A stretch of DNA of 64,000 bases from Winogradskya consettensis (GCF_018332715.1 NZ_BOQP01000017.1:124001-188000), one strand, 5' to 3'. Numbered from the stretch's first letter, positions 44,888 through 54,244 are shown. The notes: generated from the letters alone by a model not told the origin. Translations and numbers: made by a program.

Positions 44888-46660
44888 GTGACTGCCGCAC
44901 GCCTGCGTCTCTTACGTCTGCTTTCCGCCGGAGGGGCCACAGCGGTCACCGCGCTGGTCCTGCTGCACGTGCTCGGCACGGTGGTGCCGCTGCTCAGCGC
45001 CGTCGCGACCGGGCGGCTGATCAACGACCTGAGCGGCGCCGGGCCGGTGGCTGCCAGCGCGGTTGCCGTGGTGGGGCTGCTGTTCGTGGATCAGACCGTC
45101 TGGCTGGTGCGGGATCTCGTCGCCGGGCTCGTGGTCACGCGGGTCGACGGGCGGTTGCGGGCCACCGTGCGGGCGCTCACCGCCGGCGGGCTCAGCCTGG
45201 ACGTGCTCGAGAGCACGGGGTTCGGGGACCGGGCCGCACGCACCGTCGACAACGGGCGGGGGCTGGGGCGGCGACGCTCCCCCGGGGCCGCGGCGGCGGG
45301 GCAGCTCGCCGTGATCTTCCGGATGGCCGGGGCCCTCGGGGCAACCGTGCTGCTGGCCTCCTATTTCCCGCTGCTCGCCGTGCTGTTGCTGGCCGTCTCG
45401 CTGGTCGCACGCATGATCGTGCGCCGGCAGTGGGTCGGGCTCATCGACACCCTGGACGCCGACCTGCTCGGGCAACGGCGGCTGTTCCACCTCTCCGAGC
45501 TGGCGGTCTCCGACGCGGCGAAGGAGACCCGGCTGTACGGGCTCGGGCACTGGCTCGCCATGCGGTTCCGGGCTGTCGGACATGCGACGTACGGGCCCGC
45601 GTGGCGGCAGCTCTGGACGGTGCTGCGACGGCAGTGGATCACGCTGATCCTCGTGACCGGAGCGGCAGCCGCGGCGCTGGCGGTGCCGGGGCGGGCCGCG
45701 CTGGGTGGATCGCTGGACGCGGGACAGCTGGTCACCTGCGTGCTGGCCGCGTGGGCGATCTTCCGGATCACCGCGATGGGGCCCGAGGCCTACGACATCG
45801 AGTACGGGTTGCGGGGCTCCGAGGCCGCAGCTGAGCTCGTCCGGGCGTACGGACGAAAGAGCGGGCAGCTGACCGCGGTGCCGGACCGGCCGCCGGTGGT
45901 GAAGTTCGAGGACGTGGTGTTCCGCTATCCGGGGGAGCCGCGGGCGGTGCTGGACGGGTTGACGCTGACGCTGCACCCGGGTGAGACGGTGGCGGTGGTC
46001 GGCGAGAACGGCGCCGGAAAGACGACGTTCGTGAAGCTGCTGGGCGGGCTCTACCGGCCCACGTCGGGCCGGATCACCGTCGACGGGACCGATCTGGCCG
46101 AGCTGGACGTCGCGCGGTGGCGGCGACGGCTCTCCGTGCTGTTCCAGGATTTTGTGCACTATCCGATGAATCTGCGGGACAACGTGGCCCTGGCGGCGCC
46201 CGAGTTCTCCGGTGGTGACGACGCGGTCCGGGAGGCGCTGGAGCGGGCCGGTGCCGGGGAGCTGCTCGCCGGACTGCCGGACGGGCTGGACACCTCGCTG
46301 TGGCAGCGGGGTGCGGGCGGCCAGGATCTCTCCGGTGGGCAATGGCAGCGGGTGGCGCTCGCCCGCACGTTGTACGCCGCGACGGCCGGGCGCCGGGTGC
46401 TCGTCCTCGACGAACCGACGGCACACCTCGACATCCGGGCCGAGGCGGAGTTCCACGAACGGGTGGTGCAGCGGGTCGACGGGGTCACCACCGTCCTGAT
46501 CTCGCACCGGCTCTCCACGGTGCGGCCCGCCGGGCGGATCGTGCTGCTCAGCGGCGGGCGGGTCACCGAGGACGGGACGCACGACGAGTTGCTCGCGCTC
46601 GGCGGCGACTATGCGCGCTTCTACACGCTGCAGGCGTCGGCGTTCGGCGGTCCCCGATGA
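44888..46660 (+). CDS. ABC exporter half-transporter (ATPase and permease), subunit 1
   Basis: 590 residues. The first 300 residues are a six-helix exporter membrane domain. The ATPase has Walker A VVGENGAGKTT (about residue 371), the signature LSGGQWQRVALARTL, Walker B VLVLDEPTAHLD and the switch His in LISHRLSTV. The GTG start has GAGGGGG just in front. It overlaps the second subunit gene by four bases, so the two probably form a heterodimer exporting a small molecule or peptide. No biosynthetic genes adjoin them. Confidence 0.88.
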   Translation: MTAARLRLLRLLSAGGATAVTALVLLHVLGTVVPLLSAVATGRLINDLSGAGPVAASAVAVVGLLFVDQTVWLVRDLVAGLVVTRVDGRLRATVRALTAGGLSLDVLESTGFGDRAARTVDNGRGLGRRRSPGAAAAGQLAVIFRMAGALGATVLLASYFPLLAVLLLAVSLVARMIVRRQWVGLIDTLDADLLGQRRLFHLSELAVSDAAKETRLYGLGHWLAMRFRAVGHATYGPAWRQLWTVLRRQWITLILVTGAAAAALAVPGRAALGGSLDAGQLVTCVLAAWAIFRITAMGPEAYDIEYGLRGSEAAAELVRAYGRKSGQLTAVPDRPPVVKFEDVVFRYPGEPRAVLDGLTLTLHPGETVAVVGENGAGKTTFVKLLGGLYRPTSGRITVDGTDLAELDVARWRRRLSVLFQDFVHYPMNLRDNVALAAPEFSGGDDAVREALERAGAGELLAGLPDGLDTSLWQRGAGGQDLSGGQWQRVALARTLYAATAGRRVLVLDEPTAHLDIRAEAEFHERVVQRVDGVTTVLISHRLSTVRPAGRIVLLSGGRVTEDGTHDELLALGGDYARFYTLQASAFGGPR

Positions 46661-48408
46661 GTGGCTGGTGGCGGTTGCTACGACATGTCACGGGTCTCTC
46701 GTGGCGGGTGGACCGGCGCGCCACGGTGCTGCTCGGCGTTCTGATCGTGGCGCAGGGCGGAGTCGTCGCGGCGACCGGTGTCGGCCAGAGGTTGCTGGTC
46801 GACAGCGCCGGTGGGCACAACAGCGGGGCGCTGGCCGCCGCTGTGGTGCTCGGCGCGCTGGCGTACGGTGCCGGCTCGGCGGTCGGCCGGGTGCAGAACA
46901 ACATCATGATCTATCTCAACGGGCGGTCCGACCTGGCGCTGAGCGAGGAGATCCAGCGGACCGTCGCGGAGATCCCGACCGTCGTGCACGTCGAGCACGC
47001 CCCGCACCTGGACCGGATCAACCGGCTGCGGCGCACCAGCGGGGCGCTCGCGGCGCTGCCCTGGGCGGTGCTGGGCGCGGTGGCGACCACGGCCGGGCTG
47101 GCGCTCAGCATCGGCCTGCTGATCGCGGTCAGCCCGTGGCTCGCGCTGCTGGCGGTGGTCGCCGTCCCGCTGCTGCCCGCCAGCCGGTGGGCGGACCGCG
47201 TCCTGCGCGAGGCCCGCGACGACGCGGCCGAACTGCTGCGCCACGAACAGGAGCTGCACAACCTGAGCGACACGCCGGAGGTGCTGCTCAACGGTAGCGG
47301 TGACGAACTGGACCGGCGGGCCCGGCAGTTGTGGGAGGCCGCTGCCCGGCGCGAGGCGACGGCCCGGCTGCGGGGGCTTGCGGTGCAGACGGCCGGCTGG
47401 CTCTGCTACTCCGGCGCGGTGCTCGCGGCGATCCTGGCGGTGGGCACGCTGATCCGCGAGGGGCGGGCCACCACCGGCGACGCTGTCCTGCTGATCACCT
47501 TCGCGACCCAGCTGCTCTTCCAGCTGCGGGCGGTCCTCGACAGCGTCAGTACGGTGGCCGACAGCGGGCAGGCCGCCGAGCACTACTTCTGGCTCAACGC
47601 GTACGCGTCGCGGTTCCGGCTCCGGGCAGCGCCACCACCGGAGCGGCTGCGCGAGGGCATCCGGCTCAGCGGGGTCGCCTTCCGGTATCCGGGCGTCGCG
47701 CAGGACGCGCTGCACGACATCGACCTCGACCTGCCCGCCGGGACGACCATGGCGGTGGTCGGCGCGAACGGCGCCGGCAAGTCCACACTGGTCAAACTGC
47801 TGTGCGGCACCTACGAACCCACCGCCGGGACGATCACGGCGGACGGCGTGACCGTCGAGCCGGCCGGATGGCAGCGCGGGGTCGCGGCGGTGTTCCAGGA
47901 CTTCGCGGAGCCGTACCTGGCGGTGCGGGAAGCGGTCGGCATCGGCGACGTGCAGCGGCTCCACGACGCCGGCGCGGTGACCGACGCCGTGGAGCGCGCC
48001 GATGCCGCGGAGGTGGTGGGCCGGCTGCCGGACGGACTCGAGACCCAGCTCGGGCCGTTCCTCAACGGGGCCGGGCTGTCCACGGGCCAGTGGCAGCGGC
48101 TCGCCCTGGCCCGCTCCCTGATGCGGGCCGGCCCGGTCTGCGTGGTGCTCGACGAGCCGTCCGCCGCCCTGGACCCGCTCGCCGAGCACGAGATGTTCCT
48201 GCGCTTCGCCGCCCAGGTCGACACGGCCCGGCACCGCGGTGCGGTCACGGTTCTGGTCTCCCACCGCTTCACGACCGTACGCATGGCCGACGTGATCGTG
48301 GTCCTCGACGCCGGCCGCATCACCGAGCGCGGCACCCACGCCGACCTGATGGCGGCCGACGGCATCTACGCCGGCCTCTACACCCTCCAACAGGCCGCCT
48401 ATCGCTAG
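46657..48408 (+). CDS. ABC exporter half-transporter (ATPase and permease), subunit 2
   Basis: 583 residues with the same layout as subunit 1. Walker A is VVGANGAGKST, Walker B CVVLDEPSAALD and switch LVSHRFTTV. The signature reads LSTGQWQRLALARSL, so one residue of LSGGQ is replaced by Thr. The heterodimer could therefore have one canonical and one slightly altered ATP site. It converges on the oxidoreductase fusion gene with four shared bases. Confidence 0.88.
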   Translation: MSGWWRLLRHVTGLSWRVDRRATVLLGVLIVAQGGVVAATGVGQRLLVDSAGGHNSGALAAAVVLGALAYGAGSAVGRVQNNIMIYLNGRSDLALSEEIQRTVAEIPTVVHVEHAPHLDRINRLRRTSGALAALPWAVLGAVATTAGLALSIGLLIAVSPWLALLAVVAVPLLPASRWADRVLREARDDAAELLRHEQELHNLSDTPEVLLNGSGDELDRRARQLWEAAARREATARLRGLAVQTAGWLCYSGAVLAAILAVGTLIREGRATTGDAVLLITFATQLLFQLRAVLDSVSTVADSGQAAEHYFWLNAYASRFRLRAAPPPERLREGIRLSGVAFRYPGVAQDALHDIDLDLPAGTTMAVVGANGAGKSTLVKLLCGTYEPTAGTITADGVTVEPAGWQRGVAAVFQDFAEPYLAVREAVGIGDVQRLHDAGAVTDAVERADAAEVVGRLPDGLETQLGPFLNGAGLSTGQWQRLALARSLMRAGPVCVVLDEPSAALDPLAEHEMFLRFAAQVDTARHRGAVTVLVSHRFTTVRMADVIVVLDAGRITERGTHADLMAADGIYAGLYTLQQAAYR

Positions 48409-49556
48409 TTTTTCGCCTGCTGGAGCCAGCCGTGGAGGTCCTCGAGGTGCCAGGTGCGGACGATGCGGCCGTGGTTGATCTGGTGGAACTCGTGGATGGT
48501 GATCGAGCTGGGTCTGCCGGTCGCGGGGACGCCGAGGAACTCGCCGCGGTGGATGCCGGTCAGTTCCGCGCGGACCGCTACCCGGCCCGACGAGCCGATG
48601 ATGTCGTGCAGGACGACTTTGCCGTCCGCGAAGCTCGTGTGGAACTGCTCGATGATCGGCTTGAGTCCCTCGGGGCCGGGACGCTGGCCCGGGGCTGAGG
48701 GGATGTCCTCCCAGCCGGGCGCGAGCACGTCGTCGAGGAGGTCGGGCTCGCCACCGACCGCGCGGTAGAGCGTCTCGACGAGCCGGCGCTCCTCGTCGGT
48801 GGCCCCGTAGACCGCCGGACCGTCGTGGGCGGCGTGACCGTCGTGGGCGGCATGGGCGGCATGGGCGGCATGGTCGTCGTGGGGGGCGGGGGCGGCGGCG
48901 AGAAGGGCTGCTAGGACCGGAGCGGGGGCGGGGCGGCCGGGGGCGGTGAACATGCCGGCCGGGTTGAGGTAGGCGTGGTGGGCCGGGGTGCCGGGGGCGA
49001 AGCGGCGGCTCTCGGGGAGGGGGCCGGCGTCGTGGGTGTCGTAGCCGAGGGTGTCGAGCAGGGCCGTGACCGTTGCCTTGCCGGCGGGGTCGTTGCCGGC
49101 GATGGGCAGGGCGCTGCGGTCGGGGGCGCCGGACGGGCGGCCGAGGGTGGCGAGGTGCTTGAAGAAGATGTTGTTGAACGCCTTGACGACGTACGACTCC
49201 GGCAGGTGTTCCTGGAGCAGGTCACCGGCCGTGGTGGTGCCGTCCTCGATCCCGGCGAAGCGGCCGTCGCGGTCGGGGTTGTAGTTGGTGGTGTCGATGA
49301 CGATCTTGCCGTGCAGGGGTTCGGCGGGGACCTCGGGGAAGGCCTTCAGCGGGATCGTCACCACGACGATGTCCCCCGCCTGTGCGGCCTCGTCCACCGT
49401 TGCCGCGCGGGCCCGCGGTCCGAGCTGGGCGGCCAGGTCCCGCAGCGATTCCGGGCCGCGGCTGTTGCTCAGCACGACGTCGTGGCCCGCGTCCACGGCC
49501 AGGCGCGCGAGCGTGCCGCCGATCTTTCCGCTGCCGATGAAACCGATCGTGGTCAT
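48405..49556 (-). CDS. F420-dependent-type oxidoreductase fused to SnoaL-like domain
   Basis: 383 residues. Residues 1-220 form an NADPH:F420 oxidoreductase-like Rossmann domain: TTIGFIGSGKIGGTLARLA, VVLSNSRGPESL, VVTIPLKAFPEVP and YVVKAFNNIF. A short His/Ala/Asp-Gly-rich linker (about 225-260) leads to a SnoaL-like/ester-cyclase type domain (about 262-383; RLVETLYRAVGGEPDLLDDVLAPGWEDIP, EFLGVPATGRPSSI, GRIVRTWHLEDLHGWLQQ). The fused domain may modify a small substrate using a reduced cofactor. It is divergent from a TetR gene with an operator palindrome between. Confidence 0.85.
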   Translation of the reverse strand: MTTIGFIGSGKIGGTLARLAVDAGHDVVLSNSRGPESLRDLAAQLGPRARAATVDEAAQAGDIVVVTIPLKAFPEVPAEPLHGKIVIDTTNYNPDRDGRFAGIEDGTTTAGDLLQEHLPESYVVKAFNNIFFKHLATLGRPSGAPDRSALPIAGNDPAGKATVTALLDTLGYDTHDAGPLPESRRFAPGTPAHHAYLNPAGMFTAPGRPAPAPVLAALLAAAPAPHDDHAAHAAHAAHDGHAAHDGPAVYGATDEERRLVETLYRAVGGEPDLLDDVLAPGWEDIPSAPGQRPGPEGLKPIIEQFHTSFADGKVVLHDIIGSSGRVAVRAELTGIHRGEFLGVPATGRPSSITIHEFHQINHGRIVRTWHLEDLHGWLQQAKN

Positions 49557-49579
49557 GTCTTGTCCTTCGGTGTGCCCGC

Positions 49580-49601
49580 AAGTCAAGGAGTGCCTTGACT
49601 T
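49580..49601. promoter_or_regulatory. 22-bp palindromic TetR-type operator
   Basis: Two 9-base arms (49580-49588 and 49593-49601) are exact reverse complements around AGTG. It lies between the F420-oxidoreductase fusion gene and the divergent TetR gene and is their probable shared operator. Confidence 0.75.
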
Positions 49602-49705
49602 TAGCGAAGGGGTCCCTGCGTTTGTCAAGAACGTAGAATCCGGCAGGAGCAGGGTTCGGCACGGGCAGGGGTATGGGTTCGGCAGGAGCAGGGAGATCAG
49701 GGGCG

Positions 49706-50266
49706 ATGACCGAAACGCGCGTCACCGTGCGCCGCCCGCAGCGGGCCGATGCCCGGCGTAACTTCGATGCGCTGCTCGACGCTGCCCGGGAGGTGTTCGC
49801 CGCCGATGGCGCCGGGGCCTCGCTGGAGGGGGTCGCGCGGCGGGCCGGGGTCAACATCGCCACGCTCTACCGGAACTTCCCCACCCGGCAGCATCTGTTC
49901 GAGGCCGTCTATCTCGACGAGGTCGAGGCGCTGGCCCGGGTCGCCGCCGAGCGGGACGACCTGGATCCGTGGGAGGCGCTGGAGACGTGGTTGCGGCAGT
50001 TCGTCAGTTACGCGACCACCAAGAAGGCCGTCTACGACGCGATCGCGCACAACGAGGCGATGTTCGTGACGTGCCGCGACATCATCCACACTGCCGGGCG
50101 GCCGTTGCTCGAGCGGGCCCAGGAGGCCGGTGCCGCGCGGGGTGACGTGAGCTTCGACGACGTGCTGTTCCTGGTCAACGGGGTCAGCGGGGCGAACTTC
50201 GTGCAGGAGGCCCAGCGGGACCGGGTGCTCGCCATGGCGCTGGACGGGATCCGGGCGCGGAGCTGA
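49706..50266 (+). CDS. TetR-family transcriptional regulator
   Basis: 186 residues. The HTH is ASLEGVARRAGVNIATLYRNFPTRQHLFEAVY. The C-terminal part resembles the SbtR-like TetR domain (DDVLFLVNGVSGANFVQ). It probably represses the divergent oxidoreductase fusion and itself through the 22-bp palindrome. The ATG was chosen because it directly precedes the RRPQRADARRNF arm. Confidence 0.88.
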   Translation: MTETRVTVRRPQRADARRNFDALLDAAREVFAADGAGASLEGVARRAGVNIATLYRNFPTRQHLFEAVYLDEVEALARVAAERDDLDPWEALETWLRQFVSYATTKKAVYDAIAHNEAMFVTCRDIIHTAGRPLLERAQEAGAARGDVSFDDVLFLVNGVSGANFVQEAQRDRVLAMALDGIRARS

Positions 50267-50344
50267 CTTCCGCCCCTTCGACGGGGATCTTTGGCCGTTC
50301 CGCCAGCCTGACACCGCAGGTGGGGGACGGTAGCGTGCGGCGCT

Positions 50345-51298
50345 GTGACCAAACGGATCCTCGGCGTGTTCGGTGTTGTGCTGCTGCTCGCTGCCGGGGC
50401 GGGGTGTTCGTCGGACGATCCGGCGCCGGTGGCCGGGCCGGACAGGATCAGTCTCGGGGTCATTCCGATCGTGGACGTGGCTCCCGCGTACCTGGGGAAG
50501 GCCAAGGGGTTCTTCTCGAAGCGGGGCATCGAGCTGACCATGGTGCCGGAGCAGGGCGGCGCGCCGATCGTGCAGGGCGTGCTGAGCGGTAAGTACGCGT
50601 TCGGGTTCAGCAACGCGACCTCGTTGATCGCGGCGACGGCCGGGGGTGCGCCGCTCAAGGCGGTCGCCAACGGGGTGGCGTCGACCGGTCGGGCGGGGCG
50701 GGACTTCTCGGCCGTCGTGGTGCGGGACGGGAGCCCGATCCGGACGGCCAAGGATCTGGCGGGCCGGAAGATCGCCGTGAACACGCTGAAGAACCTGGGT
50801 GACACCACCATCCGGCAGTCGGTACGCAAGGACGGCGGCGACCCGGGTCACATCGATTTCGAGGCGATGCCGTTCTCGGCGATGCCCGCGGCGCTGCAGG
50901 CCGGCAAGGTCGACGCCGCCTGGGTGGTGGAGCCGCAGCTGTCCGAGGCCCTGACCCAGGGATCTCAGGTGGTGGCGTCGAACTACGTCGACACGGCGCC
51001 GGACCTGACCGTGGCGCTGTACTTCGCCGGGACCGCCCTCCTCGGCAAGGACCCTGACCTCGTCAAACGGTTCTCCGAGGCGATCGACGAGTCGCTCGCC
51101 TACGCGGCCGCGCATCCGGATGAGGTCCGCGACATCATCGGGACCTACACGCCGATCACGGACGTCGTGCGGACCGCGATGATCCTGCCGAACTGGCCGC
51201 ACGACATCAACCGTGGCTCGTTGCAGCGCCTCGCCACCCTGGGCACCGAGGACGGCATCTTCACCGGCACGCCGCAGCTCGACCAGCTGCTGCCGTAG
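50345..51298 (+). CDS. NMT1/ThiY-type substrate-binding lipoprotein (nitrate/sulfonate/taurine type)
   Basis: 317 residues. The signal peptide ends in the lipobox AGAGC with Cys21. The mature part has the SsuA/NMT1 features: GVIPIVDVAPAYLGKAKGFFSKRGIEL, KYAFGFSNATSLIAA and AKDLAGRKIAVNTL. It would bind an organosulfur compound, pyrimidine precursor or similar anion. No permease or ATPase gene is next to it, so it would have to work with a transporter encoded elsewhere. GTG start. Confidence 0.85.
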   Translation: MTKRILGVFGVVLLLAAGAGCSSDDPAPVAGPDRISLGVIPIVDVAPAYLGKAKGFFSKRGIELTMVPEQGGAPIVQGVLSGKYAFGFSNATSLIAATAGGAPLKAVANGVASTGRAGRDFSAVVVRDGSPIRTAKDLAGRKIAVNTLKNLGDTTIRQSVRKDGGDPGHIDFEAMPFSAMPAALQAGKVDAAWVVEPQLSEALTQGSQVVASNYVDTAPDLTVALYFAGTALLGKDPDLVKRFSEAIDESLAYAAAHPDEVRDIIGTYTPITDVVRTAMILPNWPHDINRGSLQRLATLGTEDGIFTGTPQLDQLLP

Positions 51299-51349
51299 CC
51301 GCGGCGGGCAGAGGCCCGCCCGGCACGAGAGGGGCCGGCACCGGACGGG

Positions 51350-51832
51350 TCAGCAGGAGATCGGGTTCTGCTCGACGTTGCGGGCGACCTGACAGCCGAC
51401 CTGGCGGACCACCTCGATCTGCTCCTTGCTCAGCCCGTCGATCACGTAGCGGCGGACGGCGGCCACGTGACCCGGGGCCGCCGCGACGACGAGGTCCCAG
51501 CCTGCGTCGGTGAGCACGGCGACGGTGAAGCGGGCGTTCTCCGGGTCGGGCTCGCGGCGCAGCAGGCCGCGGGTCTCGAGCCGCTTGACGACGTTGGACA
51601 GCCGGGAGAGCGAGCTGTTGACCATGCTCGCGAGCTCGCTCATCCGCAGCGTGCGGCCCTCGGTCATGGAGAGGCCGCTGAGCGCCATGTAGTCGAACAG
51701 GGTCAGGTTGTTGTCGCGCAGGAGCTGGGCGTCGAGCGCGGACGGCAACTTGAAGATGAGGCTCGCCAGCGCCAGCCACGCGGCGCGCTCGTCACCCTCG
51801 AGCCACTGGGTCTCTTCCTGCTCCTGCTGCAT
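51350..51832 (-). CDS. MarR-family transcriptional regulator
   Basis: 160 residues. Winged HTH region: LTLFDYMALSGLSMTEGRTLRMSELASMVNSSLSRLSNVVKRLETRGLLRRE, with a wing PDPENARFTVAVLTDAG. A tail contains CQVARN and a final Cys, but oxidation sensing is only a possibility. It is divergent from an azoreductase gene with an operator-like repeat between, so it probably controls it. Confidence 0.88.
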   Translation of the reverse strand: MQQEQEETQWLEGDERAAWLALASLIFKLPSALDAQLLRDNNLTLFDYMALSGLSMTEGRTLRMSELASMVNSSLSRLSNVVKRLETRGLLRREPDPENARFTVAVLTDAGWDLVVAAAPGHVAAVRRYVIDGLSKEQIEVVRQVGCQVARNVEQNPISC

Positions 51833-51887
51833 ACCCGCAAGCCTACGACCCGGGAACACCTGCGAAAGTGACGGATCTCGCATTGAG

Positions 51888-51932
51888 TTCAATCTTGAAG
51901 TTAGCGTGCTACCTTCTAGCTTCAAGGTTGAA
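51888..51932. promoter_or_regulatory. MarR-type operator repeat
   Basis: Two 13-base arms (51888-51900 and 51920-51932) are inverted with a single mismatch and are built from TTCAA/TTGAA elements. They lie between the MarR gene and the azoreductase gene. Confidence 0.65.
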
Positions 51933-51950
51933 CCGAGAGAGGAAATCCCC

Positions 51951-52586
51951 GTGACGCTGTTCCGGCTGGACGCCAGTATCCGTGTTGAGGGCTCCGCGAG
52001 CCGCGAGATCGCGGACATCGTCGAGCAGGAATGGCTCGCCGCCCACCCCGGTGACACCATCGAACGCCGGCACATCGGCACCGAGCCGATCCCCGCCACC
52101 TACTGGGCCGCCGCCGTCAACGCGCCCTACACCCCCGAGGCCGACCGCACGCAGGAGCAGGTCGCCGCGGCCGCGCTCGCCGAGACGCTGGTCGACGAGC
52201 TGCTCGCCGCCGACGCGATCCTGTTCGCCGTGCCGCTCTACAACTTCGGGCCGTCGCAGCACATCAAGGCGTACATCGACCTGGTCGCCACCTCGCCGCG
52301 GGTCGCCAGCGGGCCGTTCCTCGCCGGCAAGAAGGTCGTGCTCGCCACCGTGCGCGGCGGCGCGTACGGCGAGGGCACCCCGCGGCACGGCTGGGACCAC
52401 TCGACGCCGTTCCTCAAGCGCATCATCGCCGACTCGTGGGGCGCCGACCTCACCGTGGTCGAGCGCGAGTTCACCCTCGTCGGCGTGAACCCGGCCCTCG
52501 ACGACTTCAAGGACCTCGGCGCCCAGATGCACGCCGGTGCCGTCGAGTCCGCCCGCCAGGCCGGCAAGGTGCTCGGCGCGCTCTGA
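51951..52586 (+). CDS. FMN-dependent NADH:azoreductase/quinone reductase-like
   Basis: 211 residues of the flavodoxin-like fold. Motifs: TLFRLDASIRVEGSASREI at the FMN-phosphate loop, AVPLYNFGPSQHIKAYIDLV and VVLATVRGGAYGEGTP, which match AzoR-type enzymes. They reduce quinones or azo compounds with two electrons. The GTG has a GAGAGGAAA site. Under probable control of the divergent MarR protein. Confidence 0.88.
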   Translation: MTLFRLDASIRVEGSASREIADIVEQEWLAAHPGDTIERRHIGTEPIPATYWAAAVNAPYTPEADRTQEQVAAAALAETLVDELLAADAILFAVPLYNFGPSQHIKAYIDLVATSPRVASGPFLAGKKVVLATVRGGAYGEGTPRHGWDHSTPFLKRIIADSWGADLTVVEREFTLVGVNPALDDFKDLGAQMHAGAVESARQAGKVLGAL

Positions 52587-52793
52587 TCCACTGCCCGGGA
52601 CAGCGTCGGCCCCACACCGGGACCGGCGCTGTTTTCCCTTTTGCGAGCCCGTAGCGACGGTGGATTGCGTGGCTGCGCGGGCGGCGTACGGCTGATTCCG
52701 TTTCGTTCTTGAAAAATGCTTCGGATTTGCTTGTCTCCACGGCTCGGCGTGTGTCAAGGTCCCTCCACGCCGACCGGGGAGGGTTCGACTACG

Positions 52794-54230
52794 TTGAGTG
52801 AAGCGCTGCCCGTCCTGCGGAATTTCATCGCGGGGTCCTATGCCGAGCCCGCCGAGGGACGCACGTCTCCCGTCATCGACCCGAGCACCGGCGAGACGTA
52901 CGCGCACGCACCCGTCTCGACCGCCGAGGACGTCGACGCCGCGATGGCAGCCGCCGCAGCCGGCTTCGAGACCTGGCGCGACGCGACCCCGGCCGACCGC
53001 CAGCGCGCACTGCTGCGGATCGCCGACGCCGTCGAGGCGCGGGCCGAAGAGATCATCGCCGCGGAGTGCCGCGACACCGGAAAGCCGATCGGGGCGACCC
53101 GGCAGGAGGAGATGGCCCCGCTCCTCGACGAACTGCGTTTCTTCGCCGGCGCGGCCCGCGTCCTCGAGGGCCGTTCGGCCGGTGAGTATCTGCGGGACCA
53201 CACGTCCTGGGTGCGCCGCGAGCCGATCGGTGTCTGCGCGCAGGTGACGCCGTGGAACTATCCGATGGTCATGGCGGTGTGGAAGTTCGCACCCGCGATC
53301 GCCGCCGGCAACGCCGTCGTGCTGAAGCCCTCCGAGACGACCCCGGTGACGACGCTGCTGCTCGCGGAGATCGCCGCCGAGTTCCTGCCGCCGGGTGTGC
53401 TCAACGTCGTGTGCGGCGATCGCGACACCGGCCGGGCGCTGGTCGCGCACCCGCTCCCCCGGCTCGTCTCGATCACCGGCTCCACCCGCGCGGGCATGGA
53501 GGTCGCCGCGGGTGCCGCCGCCGACCTGAAGAAGGTGCACCTCGAGCTGGGCGGCAAGGCACCGGTGATCGTGTTCGACGACGTGGACATAGCGTCCGCC
53601 GCGGCCGCGATCGCCGAGGCCGGCTACTTCAACGCGGGCCAGGACTGCACCGCGGCGACCCGGGTGCTGGTGCACGAGCGGATCGCCGGCGACTTCACCG
53701 CCGCGCTGGCCGCCGCCGCGAACGACACCGTGGTCGGTGCGCCCGGCAACCCGGAGGCGTTCTTCGGGCCGGTCAACAACGCCGACCAGCTCGGCCGGGT
53801 GCAGGGCTTCCTGGCCCGGGCGCCGGAGCACGCGGAGGTCGTCACCGGCGGGCGCCGGATCGGTGACCGCGGCTACTTCGTCGAGCCGACCGTCGTCGCC
53901 GGGCTGCTGCAGCGCGACGAGATGATCCAGGACGAGGTCTTCGGGCCGGTGATCACCGTGCAGCGCTTCGACGACGAGGACGCGGCCGTGCGGTGGGCCA
54001 ACGACGTGCGGTTCGGGCTCAGCGCCAGCGTCTGGACCCGCGACCACGGCCGCGCGATGCGGGTCTCGCGGCGCCTCGACTTCGGTGCCGTCTGGATCAA
54101 CACCCACCTGCCGTTCGTGTCCGAGATGCCGCACGGCGGGTTCGGGCACTCCGGCTATGGCAAGGACCTCTCGATGTACGGCTTCGAGGAATACACCCGC
54201 ATCAAGCACGTGATGAGCTACCTCGGCTGA
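52794..54230 (+). CDS. Aldehyde dehydrogenase, probable gamma-aminobutyraldehyde dehydrogenase
   Basis: 478 residues, the usual length for PatD/PuuC-type enzymes. The NAD-binding TPWNYPMVMAVWKFAPAIAAGN, GSTRAG, catalytic Glu251 (LELGGKAP) and Cys285 (GQDCTAATR) are present. It should oxidise 4-aminobutanal to GABA in putrescine catabolism, which matches the downstream polyamine transporter and oxidase genes. The TTG at 52794 follows a GGGGAGGG site. Very short spacing (14 bases) to the next gene indicates an operon. Confidence 0.86.
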   Translation: MSEALPVLRNFIAGSYAEPAEGRTSPVIDPSTGETYAHAPVSTAEDVDAAMAAAAAGFETWRDATPADRQRALLRIADAVEARAEEIIAAECRDTGKPIGATRQEEMAPLLDELRFFAGAARVLEGRSAGEYLRDHTSWVRREPIGVCAQVTPWNYPMVMAVWKFAPAIAAGNAVVLKPSETTPVTTLLLAEIAAEFLPPGVLNVVCGDRDTGRALVAHPLPRLVSITGSTRAGMEVAAGAAADLKKVHLELGGKAPVIVFDDVDIASAAAAIAEAGYFNAGQDCTAATRVLVHERIAGDFTAALAAAANDTVVGAPGNPEAFFGPVNNADQLGRVQGFLARAPEHAEVVTGGRRIGDRGYFVEPTVVAGLLQRDEMIQDEVFGPVITVQRFDDEDAAVRWANDVRFGLSASVWTRDHGRAMRVSRRLDFGAVWINTHLPFVSEMPHGGFGHSGYGKDLSMYGFEEYTRIKHVMSYLG

Positions 54231-54244
54231 AGTAAGGATCATCC

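Noticed and set aside
51909..54242. A 777-residue minus-strand open frame over the azoreductase and aldehyde dehydrogenase
   Set aside because: Antisense shadow of two confidently identified genes; composition dominated by Arg, Gly, Val and Asp typical of such shadows.
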